Positions 7,915 to 16,279 of a DNA stretch of 33,477 bases are shown here, piece by piece. Source of the stretch: Flavobacteriaceae bacterium (GTDB lineage Bacteria > Bacteroidota > Bacteroidia > Flavobacteriales > Flavobacteriaceae); assembly GCA_013003555.1 (NCBI GenBank), contig JABDIV010000042.1, positions 1 through 33,477 on the forward strand, given 5' to 3'. Position 1 is the first letter of the stretch. Each line of letters starts with the position of its first letter. The notes below the pieces were generated by a model, which saw only the letters and a program-made list of their open reading frames with translations, did no database searches and was not told where the DNA came from. The translations under genes and the position numbers were made by a program.

Positions 7915-8976
7915 ATGAAATCTTCGAAAATATATTTTCTTACGTTGGGCCTTCTAATCAGTCTTCAAGTTTTTAGTCAGAACAAGCGGCAATTTAAGAT
8001 CCATACTGTTGCTTTTTATAATGTTGAAAATTTGTTTGACACCATCAATGATCCCAATAAATTTGATGAGGCCAGCCCCATTATGGAATTGAATTACAAT
8101 CGGCAGGCCGTTTATGAGAAGAAGGTTAAGAATATGGCCCATGTTATTTCAGAAATCGGTTCGGAAATCAGCAGGAATTCACCTGCGGTTATCGGCCTTG
8201 CAGAGGTTGAAAATCGAAAAGTTCTTGAAGACCTTGCCAATGACGAGGCCTTATTGGCAAAAAATTATGGTATTGTCCATTTTGATTCGCCGGATGCACG
8301 AGGAATCGATGTTGCCTTAATGTATCAAAAAGCGATTTTCGTACCCTTAAACAAGAGCAAGCATGAACTAAAGATTTATGATGATGAAAGTCGGAATCGA
8401 GTTTATACCAGAGATCAACTTCTTGTAAGTGGAAAATTGGAAGGAGAATTGGTTCATTTTATTGTTAATCACTGGCCATCACGTCGTGGTGGTGAAGCCC
8501 GAAGCAGGCCTAAACGCATTGCAGCTGCGAAATTAAACAAACGGATAATTGATTCTTTGCAAGCTATCGACCCGTATGCCAAGATTTTTACCATGGGTGA
8601 CCTCAATGATGACCCGACCAATGCAAGCGTAAAAGAGATTCTTAAAGCGGAACGTAGAAAAGAAAAAGTTCCTTTAAAGGGTATTTACAACCCGATGGAA
8701 AATTTGGCTCGCAAAGGAATGGGAACCAATGCCTATCGCGATGGCTGGAGTTTGTTCGATCAGATCCTGTTCACCAAACCATTGCTCGACAAAGATTATT
8801 CTTCATTCCGGTTTTATAAGGCCGGCATCTTTAATAAAAACTATTTAACAAACAAAAAAGGGCGTTGGAAAGGTTATCCGCTGCGAAGTTTTGCAGATGG
8901 AAGTTTCACCAACGGTTATAGCGATCACTTTCCTGTTTATGTGACGTTGATCAAAGAGGTTCCCTCAAGTGAATAA
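7915..8976 (+). CDS. Secreted endonuclease/exonuclease/phosphatase family protein
   Basis: I chose the ATG at 7915 because it gives a clean signal peptide (MKSSKIYFLTLGLLISLQVFS, then QNKRQF); the frame is open further upstream, but that stretch is AT-rich and looks like promoter. The mature 353-residue protein has the motifs of the DNase I-like metal-dependent fold in order: FYNVENLFD (Asn of the first metal-site motif), IGLAEVENR (metal-binding Glu), NHWPSRRGG (catalytic His region), MGDLNDDP (the DxN pair) and SDHFPV (C-terminal Asp-His). Members cleave phosphodiester or phosphomonoester bonds in nucleic acids, phospholipids or sugar phosphates; the substrate here cannot be told from sequence. 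It is exported to the periplasm or beyond and has no obvious C-terminal sorting domain. It is divergent from the receptor-DUF5689 pair and followed by a terminator. Confidence 0.9.
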   Translation: MKSSKIYFLTLGLLISLQVFSQNKRQFKIHTVAFYNVENLFDTINDPNKFDEASPIMELNYNRQAVYEKKVKNMAHVISEIGSEISRNSPAVIGLAEVENRKVLEDLANDEALLAKNYGIVHFDSPDARGIDVALMYQKAIFVPLNKSKHELKIYDDESRNRVYTRDQLLVSGKLEGELVHFIVNHWPSRRGGEARSRPKRIAAAKLNKRIIDSLQAIDPYAKIFTMGDLNDDPTNASVKEILKAERRKEKVPLKGIYNPMENLARKGMGTNAYRDGWSLFDQILFTKPLLDKDYSSFRFYKAGIFNKNYLTNKKGRWKGYPLRSFADGSFTNGYSDHFPVYVTLIKEVPSSE

Positions 8977-9003
8977 AAAAAGTGACCGGAAGGTCGCCTT
9001 TTA
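8976..9003. terminator. Bidirectional terminator between convergent genes
   Basis: The stem GTGACC (8982-8987) / GGTCGC (8992-8997) has one G-T wobble and a GGAA loop, and is flanked by an A run on the left and a T run on the right. It lies between the stop of the nuclease (8976) and the stop of the opposing membrane protein (9004), and has a T tail in both directions, the longer one on the minus strand. Confidence 0.78.
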
Positions 9004-9438
9004 TTAAAAGCTTGGCCAAACATCCCATGGAACTCGTGACAATAAAAAAATCAGTCCCAAGCCATAAAAAACAAGGATAGTTTTATATTTTTTATCGGAC
9101 GCTTCTTTCTTTTTATGTTTTGAATAGCCTATAGTAATTAGGACAATGGCAATTATGTTTACAAGTGGATGTTCAACAAGGTATAGTCTGGCATTTGCAT
9201 CTTTCATTACTCCACCACCCATGGTATTCCATAAATCGAACATCGGTGTTAAAAAATACAGGACCAATCCTAAGATCAATTGGATATGGGATACAATTAG
9301 TCCGAATAAAGCAATTCTGAAGGACTTCTCTGAATAATTTTTGTTACGGCTTAAAATAGCGTTTACAACGGCTATGATAAGAACGATCAGGACCATAAAA
9401 GCCCAATATGAATGCAAGTACTTTAGAGTGGTATACAT
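9004..9438 (-). CDS. Four-helix membrane protein, similar to flavobacterial 'cytochrome B'-annotated small proteins
   Basis: A 144-residue protein, MYTTLKYLHSYWAFMVLIV.., with four hydrophobic segments (about 10-29, 42-63, 88-105 and 122-138). Histidines fall at the start of helix 1 (LKYLHSYW), in helix 2 (IVSHIQLILG) and at the start of helix 3 (VEHPLVN). This four-helix, His-containing layout is what I recall for a short flavobacterial family often labelled cytochrome B; heme binding is plausible but not shown. It is convergent with the nuclease and downstream of the second TonB-dependent receptor, from which it is separated by a terminator. It has its own candidate -7 box. The function is unknown. 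Confidence 0.75.
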   Translation of the reverse strand: MYTTLKYLHSYWAFMVLIVLIIAVVNAILSRNKNYSEKSFRIALFGLIVSHIQLILGLVLYFLTPMFDLWNTMGGGVMKDANARLYLVEHPLVNIIAIVLITIGYSKHKKKEASDKKYKTILVFYGLGLIFLLSRVPWDVWPSF

Positions 9439-9457
9439 GGTTTTAAATTTTGAAAAG

Positions 9458-9465
9458 CAAATTTA
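9458..9465 (-). promoter_or_regulatory. Possible -7 box for the four-helix membrane protein gene
   Basis: On the minus strand this reads TAAATTTG, an exact TAnnTTTG match, 19 bases before the ATG at 9438. The nearest TTG upstream is 14 bases away, shorter than the usual 17-23, so support is partial. Confidence 0.35.
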
Positions 9466-9480
9466 CACAATTAATAGCAC

Positions 9481-9512
9481 AAAAAAACCCCTTCCAAAGA
9501 AGAGGTTTTTTT
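9481..9512 (-). terminator. Terminator after the second TonB-dependent receptor
   Basis: Arms 9486-9494 and 9499-9507 form a 9-bp stem with a 4-base loop and long A/T flanks. One position is a U-G wobble only when read on the minus strand, and a mismatch on the plus strand. This fits termination of the receptor gene that stops at 9534. Confidence 0.85.
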
Positions 9513-9533
9513 CACTTAGAAAACTAAATTATG

Positions 9534-12257
9534 CTAGAATCGATAACGTGCTCCAAGATTCCAGGTTCTTCCAAGACCGAAGTAACCCTGGTTGGCAGTA
9601 TCGATACCGTTATAACTGTCATTATTGGCATTTGAATCACCCGCCATGATATTGGTTCGCAATTCAGAAATGTAAACATTATCGAATACGTTGTTGACAT
9701 TCAAACGCAGGTTTAATGATTTGGTGTCATTTTTACCTAAGCGCATGGTATAAGAAAGACCGGCATCTACAAGGTTGTAAGATGGTAATTTTAGGTTTTC
9801 TTTTACGGCACCAACGTCAGCATAAAGATTATCATATAATCTGAAATCAGCATCAACAGAAAAGGCATTTGAGATTCTCCAATCGGCACCTAATCCTACT
9901 GTGAACTGTGCAGCATCACCAACTTTCCCACCGTCAAAATCAGCTTGTTCAGTACTGATAAGGTTTTGTTCTTCATCTGTTATTCTGGTAATTCCCTCTC
10001 CTTTGAATTCCCAATTTCCGATAGATGTAAATCCATTAAGTCGAAGATCAGGAAGTAACTGGGCCCCAAAATCAACCTCAATACCTGAATGCACTTGTTC
10101 AACACCTTGATTAGTAGCGAACTGAAGTTGATCATTAACAACACTTGATGAGGTAACTACACGATCTTTCCAGGACGTTCTGTAAAGGTTTAAGTTAGCA
10201 TTGAAGAATTGGCTTCCAAAACTATAACCAGCCTCAAGACCAAAGATCTTTTCATTTTCAGTTAACGGGTTAACCAGGTTTCTAAAATTCAGGTAAATGT
10301 TGTCATGATAAGGCTGACGGTTATAATAACCTGCATTTACATAAATTTTGTTTTGCTCATCAATGGTATAGCTACCTCCACCTTTTACGTTGAATCCAAA
10401 ATTTGATACTTTTTCAGAATCAACACCATCGGTAATCCCACTTGGCAGTGGAACAGGGTTGCCGCTCGAATCAGGAACGTTCTGAGATGATGTTCCATCG
10501 ATCAAAGCTTGATCGGCATATTGGTAGAAATCAAATCTCTGATGCCACTGGTTAGAGATCGATCCCTGGAAGAATGCAGAAAATTCATCTGTTGCATATT
10601 CCAATTGGGTAAACAATCCACCATAGGAAATGCGCTCATCATTGCTATACGCAATTTTTTGATCTTCTTCCCAGTTTGTGGCACCCGCAAATAAAACGGT
10701 CCATGGATCAGCTGATAAATCATCTGTTGCGATTACGCGTTTATATGTTCCAAAGGAGCCATAGGTTTGATGACTGTTATTTTGATCTCTTAGCCGAATG
10801 TTTTCTTGCCAAGAGTTTAAGCCGTGGAAGTTCTCAACCAATCGGAAGTGTTTTCCATAATACGTTCTTAAATCAAAACCTGCATTCCATGTCAGGTTTT
10901 CACCAATCTTCTTCTCAAGGTTGGTTACCAAACCGTACCAGTTATGAAGATTCATTGAAGATCTAGTTACATAACCACCACCTGCGGCAAAAAAACCTCC
11001 TTCTCCGTTAGGGACGCTTTGATTAAAAGCATAAATCGCGTTGTAATCAATACGCCCTTCACTTGTCCGTATACGGTTTCCGCGGTTACCGGTACCACCT
11101 CCCATACCCCAGGAGGCATAAAGAACTGTTGACAAATTGGTGTCTTCATCAATGGTAAAGTCCCAGTTAAGGTTTGCAACAGGTTTGTGATAGAAATTAC
11201 GACGCTCTGTAAGATATTGATCACCGTAGTACCCCCAGTTATTGTTATAACGACGACCATTATCTAAATAACTTGAGATTGACTTAGAAAAGTTTTGGTC
11301 ATGCCATTGGGGTGCTCCCGTGATCATGAAATTAAAGTTGTTCTTATCGTTTGGCTGATAACCTACAGATAAAAAGTAGGTTTGACCCTGACCAAAAGTA
11401 CCTTCATTGTAACCATCTCCCTGCCAGTGTGAGATCATAAAACTGGTACCCCAGCCTTTTTCATTAATACCGGTGTTATAGGAATAGGTTGCCTTAAAAT
11501 AATCATCGTTTGCAATACCTGCATAGACAAAGCCACCTTCACGACGATCGGTACTTCGGGTTACAAAGTTAACCGTACCACCCACAGATGATATCGCTAA
11601 TTTTGATGAGCCCAATCCTCTTTGGATCTGGATTGCACTGGCCACGTCATTCATACCAGACCAGTTCGACCAGAACATACGTCCGTCTTCCATACTGTTG
11701 ATTGGCTGACCGTTCAACAGGTATGCTGTATTGTCCTGTTCGAATCCACGAACAGCAATACGCGAATCACCAAAACCTCCTGATTGTCCGGCGACATAAA
11801 CTGAAGGCGTATTTACCAGGGTCATGGTGATATCCTGGGTTCCGATTTTTCTTTGAATCTCACTTGAAGTGATTGTTGATACAGCAACGGGAGTTTGTCT
11901 ATCTTCCGCTAAATCGATAATTCCTGTTCCCGTGATTACAACTTCTTCAAGAGTATTATCGGGAGATAAGGTTATTGTTCCCAAATCGGTATCTCCATTA
12001 AAGGACAAAGTAACAGAACCATATCCTACAAATGATACTACGACCGAACCTGCTGACGAATCGGTTCGTAAACTGAAATTACCGTCAAAATCGGTTGAAG
12101 CACCATTGGATGTTCCACTTTCTATGACATTTGCACCAGGTAGCGGTGCGTTCAAATCAGAGCCTACAACCGTACCGGTCACGGTGCTCTGCGCTATTGT
12201 ATATGCACTGAATAAAAAGGCGACAATCAATAGCAAAGATTGAGTAGTTTTTTTCAT
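9534..12257 (-). CDS. TonB-dependent receptor (carboxypeptidase-regulatory domain, plug, barrel)
   Basis: A 907-residue protein. A signal peptide (1-22, ending TIAQ) is followed by a carboxypeptidase-regulatory-like domain (about 24-98: STVTGTVVGSDLNAPLPGANV..STDFDGNFSL..). A TonB-box-like LEEVVITG comes at about 103-110, then a plug domain (about 118-240, with the typical RIAVRGFEQDNTAYLLNGQPI and GSSKLAISSVGGTVNFVTR). The barrel ends WNLGARYRF. The family uses TonB-ExbB-ExbD energy to import siderophores, vitamins or oligomers; the ligand here is unknown. There is no SusD, lipoprotein or enzyme directly attached, and a terminator follows, so the gene seems to be transcribed alone. It has a candidate promoter about 30 bases upstream. 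It is clearly distinct from the other receptor in the window, which lacks a clear TonB box. Confidence 0.93.
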   Translation of the reverse strand: MKKTTQSLLLIVAFLFSAYTIAQSTVTGTVVGSDLNAPLPGANVIESGTSNGASTDFDGNFSLRTDSSAGSVVVSFVGYGSVTLSFNGDTDLGTITLSPDNTLEEVVITGTGIIDLAEDRQTPVAVSTITSSEIQRKIGTQDITMTLVNTPSVYVAGQSGGFGDSRIAVRGFEQDNTAYLLNGQPINSMEDGRMFWSNWSGMNDVASAIQIQRGLGSSKLAISSVGGTVNFVTRSTDRREGGFVYAGIANDDYFKATYSYNTGINEKGWGTSFMISHWQGDGYNEGTFGQGQTYFLSVGYQPNDKNNFNFMITGAPQWHDQNFSKSISSYLDNGRRYNNNWGYYGDQYLTERRNFYHKPVANLNWDFTIDEDTNLSTVLYASWGMGGGTGNRGNRIRTSEGRIDYNAIYAFNQSVPNGEGGFFAAGGGYVTRSSMNLHNWYGLVTNLEKKIGENLTWNAGFDLRTYYGKHFRLVENFHGLNSWQENIRLRDQNNSHQTYGSFGTYKRVIATDDLSADPWTVLFAGATNWEEDQKIAYSNDERISYGGLFTQLEYATDEFSAFFQGSISNQWHQRFDFYQYADQALIDGTSSQNVPDSSGNPVPLPSGITDGVDSEKVSNFGFNVKGGGSYTIDEQNKIYVNAGYYNRQPYHDNIYLNFRNLVNPLTENEKIFGLEAGYSFGSQFFNANLNLYRTSWKDRVVTSSSVVNDQLQFATNQGVEQVHSGIEVDFGAQLLPDLRLNGFTSIGNWEFKGEGITRITDEEQNLISTEQADFDGGKVGDAAQFTVGLGADWRISNAFSVDADFRLYDNLYADVGAVKENLKLPSYNLVDAGLSYTMRLGKNDTKSLNLRLNVNNVFDNVYISELRTNIMAGDSNANNDSYNGIDTANQGYFGLGRTWNLGARYRF

Positions 12258-12288
12258 ATTAAAAATTAAATTGGTTTCTGAATCTGTG

Positions 12289-12296
12289 CAAAATTA
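12289..12296 (-). promoter_or_regulatory. Candidate promoter -7 box of the second TonB-dependent receptor
   Basis: On the minus strand the sequence is TAATTTTG, an exact TAnnTTTG box, 31 bases before the ATG at 12257. A TTG lies about 25 bases further upstream, slightly beyond the usual 17-23 spacing for the Bacteroidota primary sigma factor. Confidence 0.42.
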
Positions 12297-12405
12297 GTCA
12301 ATAAATCTAACATGGGTTTAACAAAAAGTTAAGAAATATTTCTTCCCTTTTCCCTGCGAATCTATAATCTGCAATAAGTTCTTTGATCAAATGAAAATCT
12401 TTAAA

Positions 12406-14052
12406 CTATTTTGTTAATTTTCTGTAATGATTTATAAGGTTTTTAGTGGAAGCGTCATGAATTTCAAATTCAGGATTTTCGAGCTCTTTTAGGATTTTAC
12501 CGGCCAACTGCTTACCTAATTCTACCCCAAACTGGTCATAACTGAAAATATTCCAGATCACACCCTGTACAAAAATCTTGTGCTCGTATAAAGCGATTAA
12601 CTTCCCAAGGCTTTCTGGAGTGAGTTTTTCAATAAAAATCGTGTTGGTTGGCCTATTTCCCTCAAAGACCTTAAAGGGTAAAATTCTGCCTATATCGATA
12701 TCGGTCGATCGGCTTTCAATCATTTCCTTTAAGACGACAGAATCTGGTTTTCCGGTCATCAGGGCTTCGGTTTGCGCCAGGAAATTAGATGTTAATTTGT
12801 CATGATGGTCTATGTTGCCGTGTAGTGGTTTTACAAATCCGATAAAATCGGCAGGGATTAGTTTGGTCCCCTGATGAATCAATTGAAAAAAGGCATGCTG
12901 CGAATTGGTTCCCGGTTCGCCCCAGATAATAGCTCCGGTCTGGTAAGTTACAGGTTTCCCCGAACGATCCACACCTTTACCATTGCTTTCCATAACCGCC
13001 TGTTGCAGATAGGTGGCAAATTGATTTAAATATTGTGAATATGGAATGATGGCTTCTGTTTCTGCTTTAAAGAAGTTGTTATACCAAATACTTATCAGAG
13101 CCAATACAACTGGTAAATTATTTTCATAAGACGATACCCTGAAATGATTATCCATCTTTCTGGCTCCCTTCAGTAAGCTTTCAAAATTTTGATAGCCAAT
13201 AGATACCGCAATGCTGAGTCCAACAGCACTCCAAAGTGAAAAGCGTCCGCCTACCCAACTCCACATCGGGAATATATTTTCTGCTTCAATACCGAACGCC
13301 TTTACCTTTTCAAGGTTTGTGGAGACCGCTACAAAGTGCTTTCCTATTGCATCTTCATCAGCAGATTTCAGGAACCAACTTCGAATGGTATTGGCATTTG
13401 TCAAGGTCTCCTGGGTTGTAAACGTTTTTGAAACAATAATAAACAGTGTTGTTTCGGGATCAAGTTGTTTAAGGACCTCATTCACATGATCACCGTCAAC
13501 GTTACTTACAAAATGTGTGTTAAGATGGTTCTTATAGTAGCTGAGGGCTTCGACAACCATGGCCGGTCCCAGATCTGAACCGCCAATGCCAATATTGACC
13601 ACATCTGTAAATCGTTTCCCTGAAAAACCCACTCGTTCACCATCGATAATAGATCGTGAGAAATCTTTTATTTTATTCCTGACTTCAGTAATCTCAGGAA
13701 AAATGTTATTACCTTCAATCTCGATCTCAGCATCTTCCGAGGCACGCAAAGCGGTATGCAGCACTGCCCGACCTTCGGTTTCATTGATCAGGTCGCCCGA
13801 GAAGTACTTTTTTATGGCATCCTTAAGATCCAGTTCTTCGGCAAGATCTATTAAAAGCTTTAAGGTCTCGGCGTTCACCCTGTTTTTTGAAACGTCTACA
13901 TAAAATTCCTCCCATTGTATTGTAAAATCTTTTGCCCTATTTGGATTAGAATTAAACCAATCGATCATTTGGTGATCCTTGATTTCTTCAAAATGCGTTT
14001 GAAGTTTTTGCCAAACATTCGTTGAAGTGGGATCTTTTTTATTTAATGCCAT
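12406..14052 (-). CDS. pgi: Glucose-6-phosphate isomerase
   Basis: A 548-residue cytoplasmic enzyme, the usual length for the family, that interconverts glucose-6-phosphate and fructose-6-phosphate in glycolysis and gluconeogenesis. Both family signatures are visible: MWSWVGGRFSLWSAVGL in the middle, and GVIWNIFSYDQFGVELGKQL near the C-terminus, which holds the catalytic Lys in GVELGK. The phosphate-binding stretch NIGIGGSDLGP is also present, as is QHAFFQLIHQGTKLIPADFIGF. Its ATG begins on the base directly after the stop codon of the M23 lipoprotein gene (zero spacing), so translation is probably coupled. It is the last gene of the DUF3108-TDO-M23-pgi operon. I found no strong hairpin after its stop. 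Confidence 0.97.
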   Translation of the reverse strand: MALNKKDPTSTNVWQKLQTHFEEIKDHQMIDWFNSNPNRAKDFTIQWEEFYVDVSKNRVNAETLKLLIDLAEELDLKDAIKKYFSGDLINETEGRAVLHTALRASEDAEIEIEGNNIFPEITEVRNKIKDFSRSIIDGERVGFSGKRFTDVVNIGIGGSDLGPAMVVEALSYYKNHLNTHFVSNVDGDHVNEVLKQLDPETTLFIIVSKTFTTQETLTNANTIRSWFLKSADEDAIGKHFVAVSTNLEKVKAFGIEAENIFPMWSWVGGRFSLWSAVGLSIAVSIGYQNFESLLKGARKMDNHFRVSSYENNLPVVLALISIWYNNFFKAETEAIIPYSQYLNQFATYLQQAVMESNGKGVDRSGKPVTYQTGAIIWGEPGTNSQHAFFQLIHQGTKLIPADFIGFVKPLHGNIDHHDKLTSNFLAQTEALMTGKPDSVVLKEMIESRSTDIDIGRILPFKVFEGNRPTNTIFIEKLTPESLGKLIALYEHKIFVQGVIWNIFSYDQFGVELGKQLAGKILKELENPEFEIHDASTKNLINHYRKLTK

Positions 14053-15333
14053 TTATTGAAGTTGTGTTATCTCCGCCTCCTTTGGAAGGTTCTCGATTTC
14101 GTGTTCGGTAAATTGTATTGCATCAAGCTCCAGTTTTAAAGGAACTATAAAATCTTTATACCCGGTTTCCAGGGAATCAGGTATCGATTCGGCTGAAGGT
14201 AATTTTTGCCTGAACGGATCGACCTGTTTTCCATTTTTCCAGAAACGGTAACATACATGGGGGCCGCCGGTATTTCCGGTCATGCCAACATAACCAATAA
14301 CATCCCCTTGCTTTACATAGTCTCCCACATTAACGGATCGTTTACTCATATGTAAATATTGGGTGCTATATGTTGGGTTATGCCTGATCTTTACATATTT
14401 CCCGTTGCCTCCTCGCCTTGTAGATTCTGTAACAGTCCCATTTGCCGTCGCCTGAATCTCTGTTCCGACAGGTGCCGCAAAATCAGTTCCTTTGTGCGGG
14501 CGGCGCTTATACCCATAATAAGCGATACGACGATTCAGATTATACCGAGACGATATTCTGCTGAACTTTACAGGGGCCTGAAGAAAGGTTTTTCGTAAAC
14601 TCTTGGTGTTCTCATCGAAATAATCAGCAATATTCTTACTGCTGTCAATAACAAAATTAAAGGCATAGAATTGTTCTCCACGATATTCAAAAAAAGCGGC
14701 TTCAATACTTTCGATCCCGGTACTGATGCTATCTTCGATATAGCGCTGATTATAGATCACCTTAAAGCGATCACCTTTTTGAAGCCTGAAAAAGTCAACC
14801 GTCCATGCATAGATGTCAGACATGTCGTAGATTAACTGAATTGGTAATCCCTGGCGTTCCATGGTCATGGATAGGTTGTCGGTAATTATTCCGGAGGCTG
14901 ATCTGCGTTTTAAACTGATCGGTTTTTTCTCTCTATATGCCAGGATGGAATCACAAAACTCAATAACGACATAATCCTCACGCGTGGGCTGGTAAATAAA
15001 ACTTTGAGGCTCTTTCGACTCATCTTTGGTGCAAAGCAGGGTGTAGGGTTTGCCGACCTGCAATTTTCGGATATCAAAGGTATCCTTAGCTTTTTCCGCG
15101 ATTTGATAAATCTTTGGATAATCGATATTATTTCTCTCGAGAATAAGTCCGAATGTATCTCCACGCCTTATGGTATCTCTAACAACAGTGAAATTGTTCA
15201 GGTTATACCCAAACTCCATTAATTCCTCCTGTTCATTTGAATAATCCTGCTCGAAATTTTCTTCAACCGGTTCATCGGTCTTACAGGATAGAAAAAACAT
15301 AAAAACCGATAAAACACAAAGCGTATACTTCAT
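14053..15333 (-). CDS. M23 family (LytM-type) metallopeptidase lipoprotein with HxC in place of HxH
   Basis: A 426-residue protein starting with a lipoprotein signal, MKYTLCVLSVFMFFLSC, lipidated at Cys17. Residues about 47-100 (FTVVRDTIRRGDTFGLILERNNI..) resemble the OapA/LysM-like N-terminal domains of YebA/MepM-type peptidases. The peptidase core is at about 278-375: HKGTD (Zn ligands His280 and Asp284), YLHMS (His328) and GGPHVCYRF (His359, Cys361), followed by WKNGKQVDP. In typical LytM enzymes the last motif is HxH; here the third zinc ligand position is Cys. I recall the same GPHVC form in other Bacteroidota M23 proteins, so it may be a lineage feature and the enzyme may be active. The expected role is cutting peptidoglycan cross-links at the outer-membrane side. 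Its stop abuts the pgi start. Confidence 0.92.
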   Translation of the reverse strand: MKYTLCVLSVFMFFLSCKTDEPVEENFEQDYSNEQEELMEFGYNLNNFTVVRDTIRRGDTFGLILERNNIDYPKIYQIAEKAKDTFDIRKLQVGKPYTLLCTKDESKEPQSFIYQPTREDYVVIEFCDSILAYREKKPISLKRRSASGIITDNLSMTMERQGLPIQLIYDMSDIYAWTVDFFRLQKGDRFKVIYNQRYIEDSISTGIESIEAAFFEYRGEQFYAFNFVIDSSKNIADYFDENTKSLRKTFLQAPVKFSRISSRYNLNRRIAYYGYKRRPHKGTDFAAPVGTEIQATANGTVTESTRRGGNGKYVKIRHNPTYSTQYLHMSKRSVNVGDYVKQGDVIGYVGMTGNTGGPHVCYRFWKNGKQVDPFRQKLPSAESIPDSLETGYKDFIVPLKLELDAIQFTEHEIENLPKEAEITQLQ

Positions 15334-15339
15334 TTTTAC

Positions 15340-16272
15340 TTATAGATCTTTTCCCCAATTATCTAATTCGTCCTGACTCCAAAGTTCAGGAAAAAATATT
15401 CGTCTTTGGTGTTTTGGATGCATATATTTTTGCCAGTCACTACCACCCGTAGCTTCGCCATCGCCATCCTTTCCGAGGATATAATGAACAGCGGCCTTAT
15501 AATGAGCCATAACCCAGGTAACATTAACCGTATAATCATAATGTCTCATCGCCTTAATCAAATCCGGGTCGTTTTGATCGTTGTCTGGAAGTTCTTTAAA
15601 CCGTGACCATAAATTTTTTGTGTTATAGGTCTTCATGAAGGTTATAAACTCCTCTTTATAACGGTTCTCAAAATTGGTAAGAAGCGATGACTTTTCGCCT
15701 GTTTTGAAGTCTTTACCTGCTGCCTGCCAGTATAAATGCTCAAGGGCATGCTCAAAAGGTGTTTCCCGGTCGATAGAATCCCTGAACCGGACATCGATAA
15801 GATTGATCAATTCGGTTGACGCAAATTCGATTAAACGATATTGAGCGCTTTGGAAGCCACTTGCCGGGGTTAATGTATGCCGGAACTTGTTATATTGTTC
15901 AATTTCCATGCCTTCTCGCATGATATTGAACGAGGTGGTAAGCATGTTGAAATAACGGCTGATACGCATCAATTTGTTCTCAAAAAAAACAACATCTAAA
16001 TCCTCCCGGTCGGCCACCTGGGATATCTCCCACAGAATCATTTTAAAAAGGAGCTCATTGATTTGATGATAGGCGATAAAAACCATTTCATCGGGGAACG
16101 TTGTTCTTTGGATTTGAAGACTTAAAAGGGCGTCGGTGTGGATATAATCCCAATAGGTTATAGACTTGCTGTATAACAGTCCCTCGAGGTAATCTTCAGT
16201 GTCCTCACTTTGGGCGTCATACTTGCTTTTAAGCTTATTTAACAGGTCGTCATAATTAGGTTGGTCTGGCAT
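15340..16272 (-). CDS. Tryptophan 2,3-dioxygenase family protein
   Basis: A 310-residue cytoplasmic heme protein that by family opens the indole ring of L-tryptophan with O2 to give N-formylkynurenine. Visible motifs: YWDYIHTDALLSLQ (about 40-53), PDEMVFIAYHQINELLFK with the distal His at residue 69, TPASGFQSAQYRLIEF with the carboxylate-binding Arg at 146, and ATGGSDWQKYM near 274-284, the loop that closes over the substrate. The proximal heme His is probably His257 in WVMAHYKAAVHYILG, although spacing to the following Gly differs by one residue from classic enzymes. The stop is 6 bases before the M23 gene and the start 7 bases after the DUF3108 gene, so all four genes of this group are one operon. 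No other kynurenine-pathway gene is in the window. Confidence 0.88.
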   Translation of the reverse strand: MPDQPNYDDLLNKLKSKYDAQSEDTEDYLEGLLYSKSITYWDYIHTDALLSLQIQRTTFPDEMVFIAYHQINELLFKMILWEISQVADREDLDVVFFENKLMRISRYFNMLTTSFNIMREGMEIEQYNKFRHTLTPASGFQSAQYRLIEFASTELINLIDVRFRDSIDRETPFEHALEHLYWQAAGKDFKTGEKSSLLTNFENRYKEEFITFMKTYNTKNLWSRFKELPDNDQNDPDLIKAMRHYDYTVNVTWVMAHYKAAVHYILGKDGDGEATGGSDWQKYMHPKHQRRIFFPELWSQDELDNWGKDL

Positions 16273-16279
16273 TGTAATT

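Noticed and set aside
11869..12243. Plus-strand frame of 124 codons opposite the N-terminus of the second TonB-dependent receptor
   Set aside because: Antisense to the signal peptide and carboxypeptidase-regulatory domain; no supporting start context.
12258..12405. Terminator after pgi
   Set aside because: No stem of convincing length with a T run was found in the gap; the transcript may end by another mechanism or continue.
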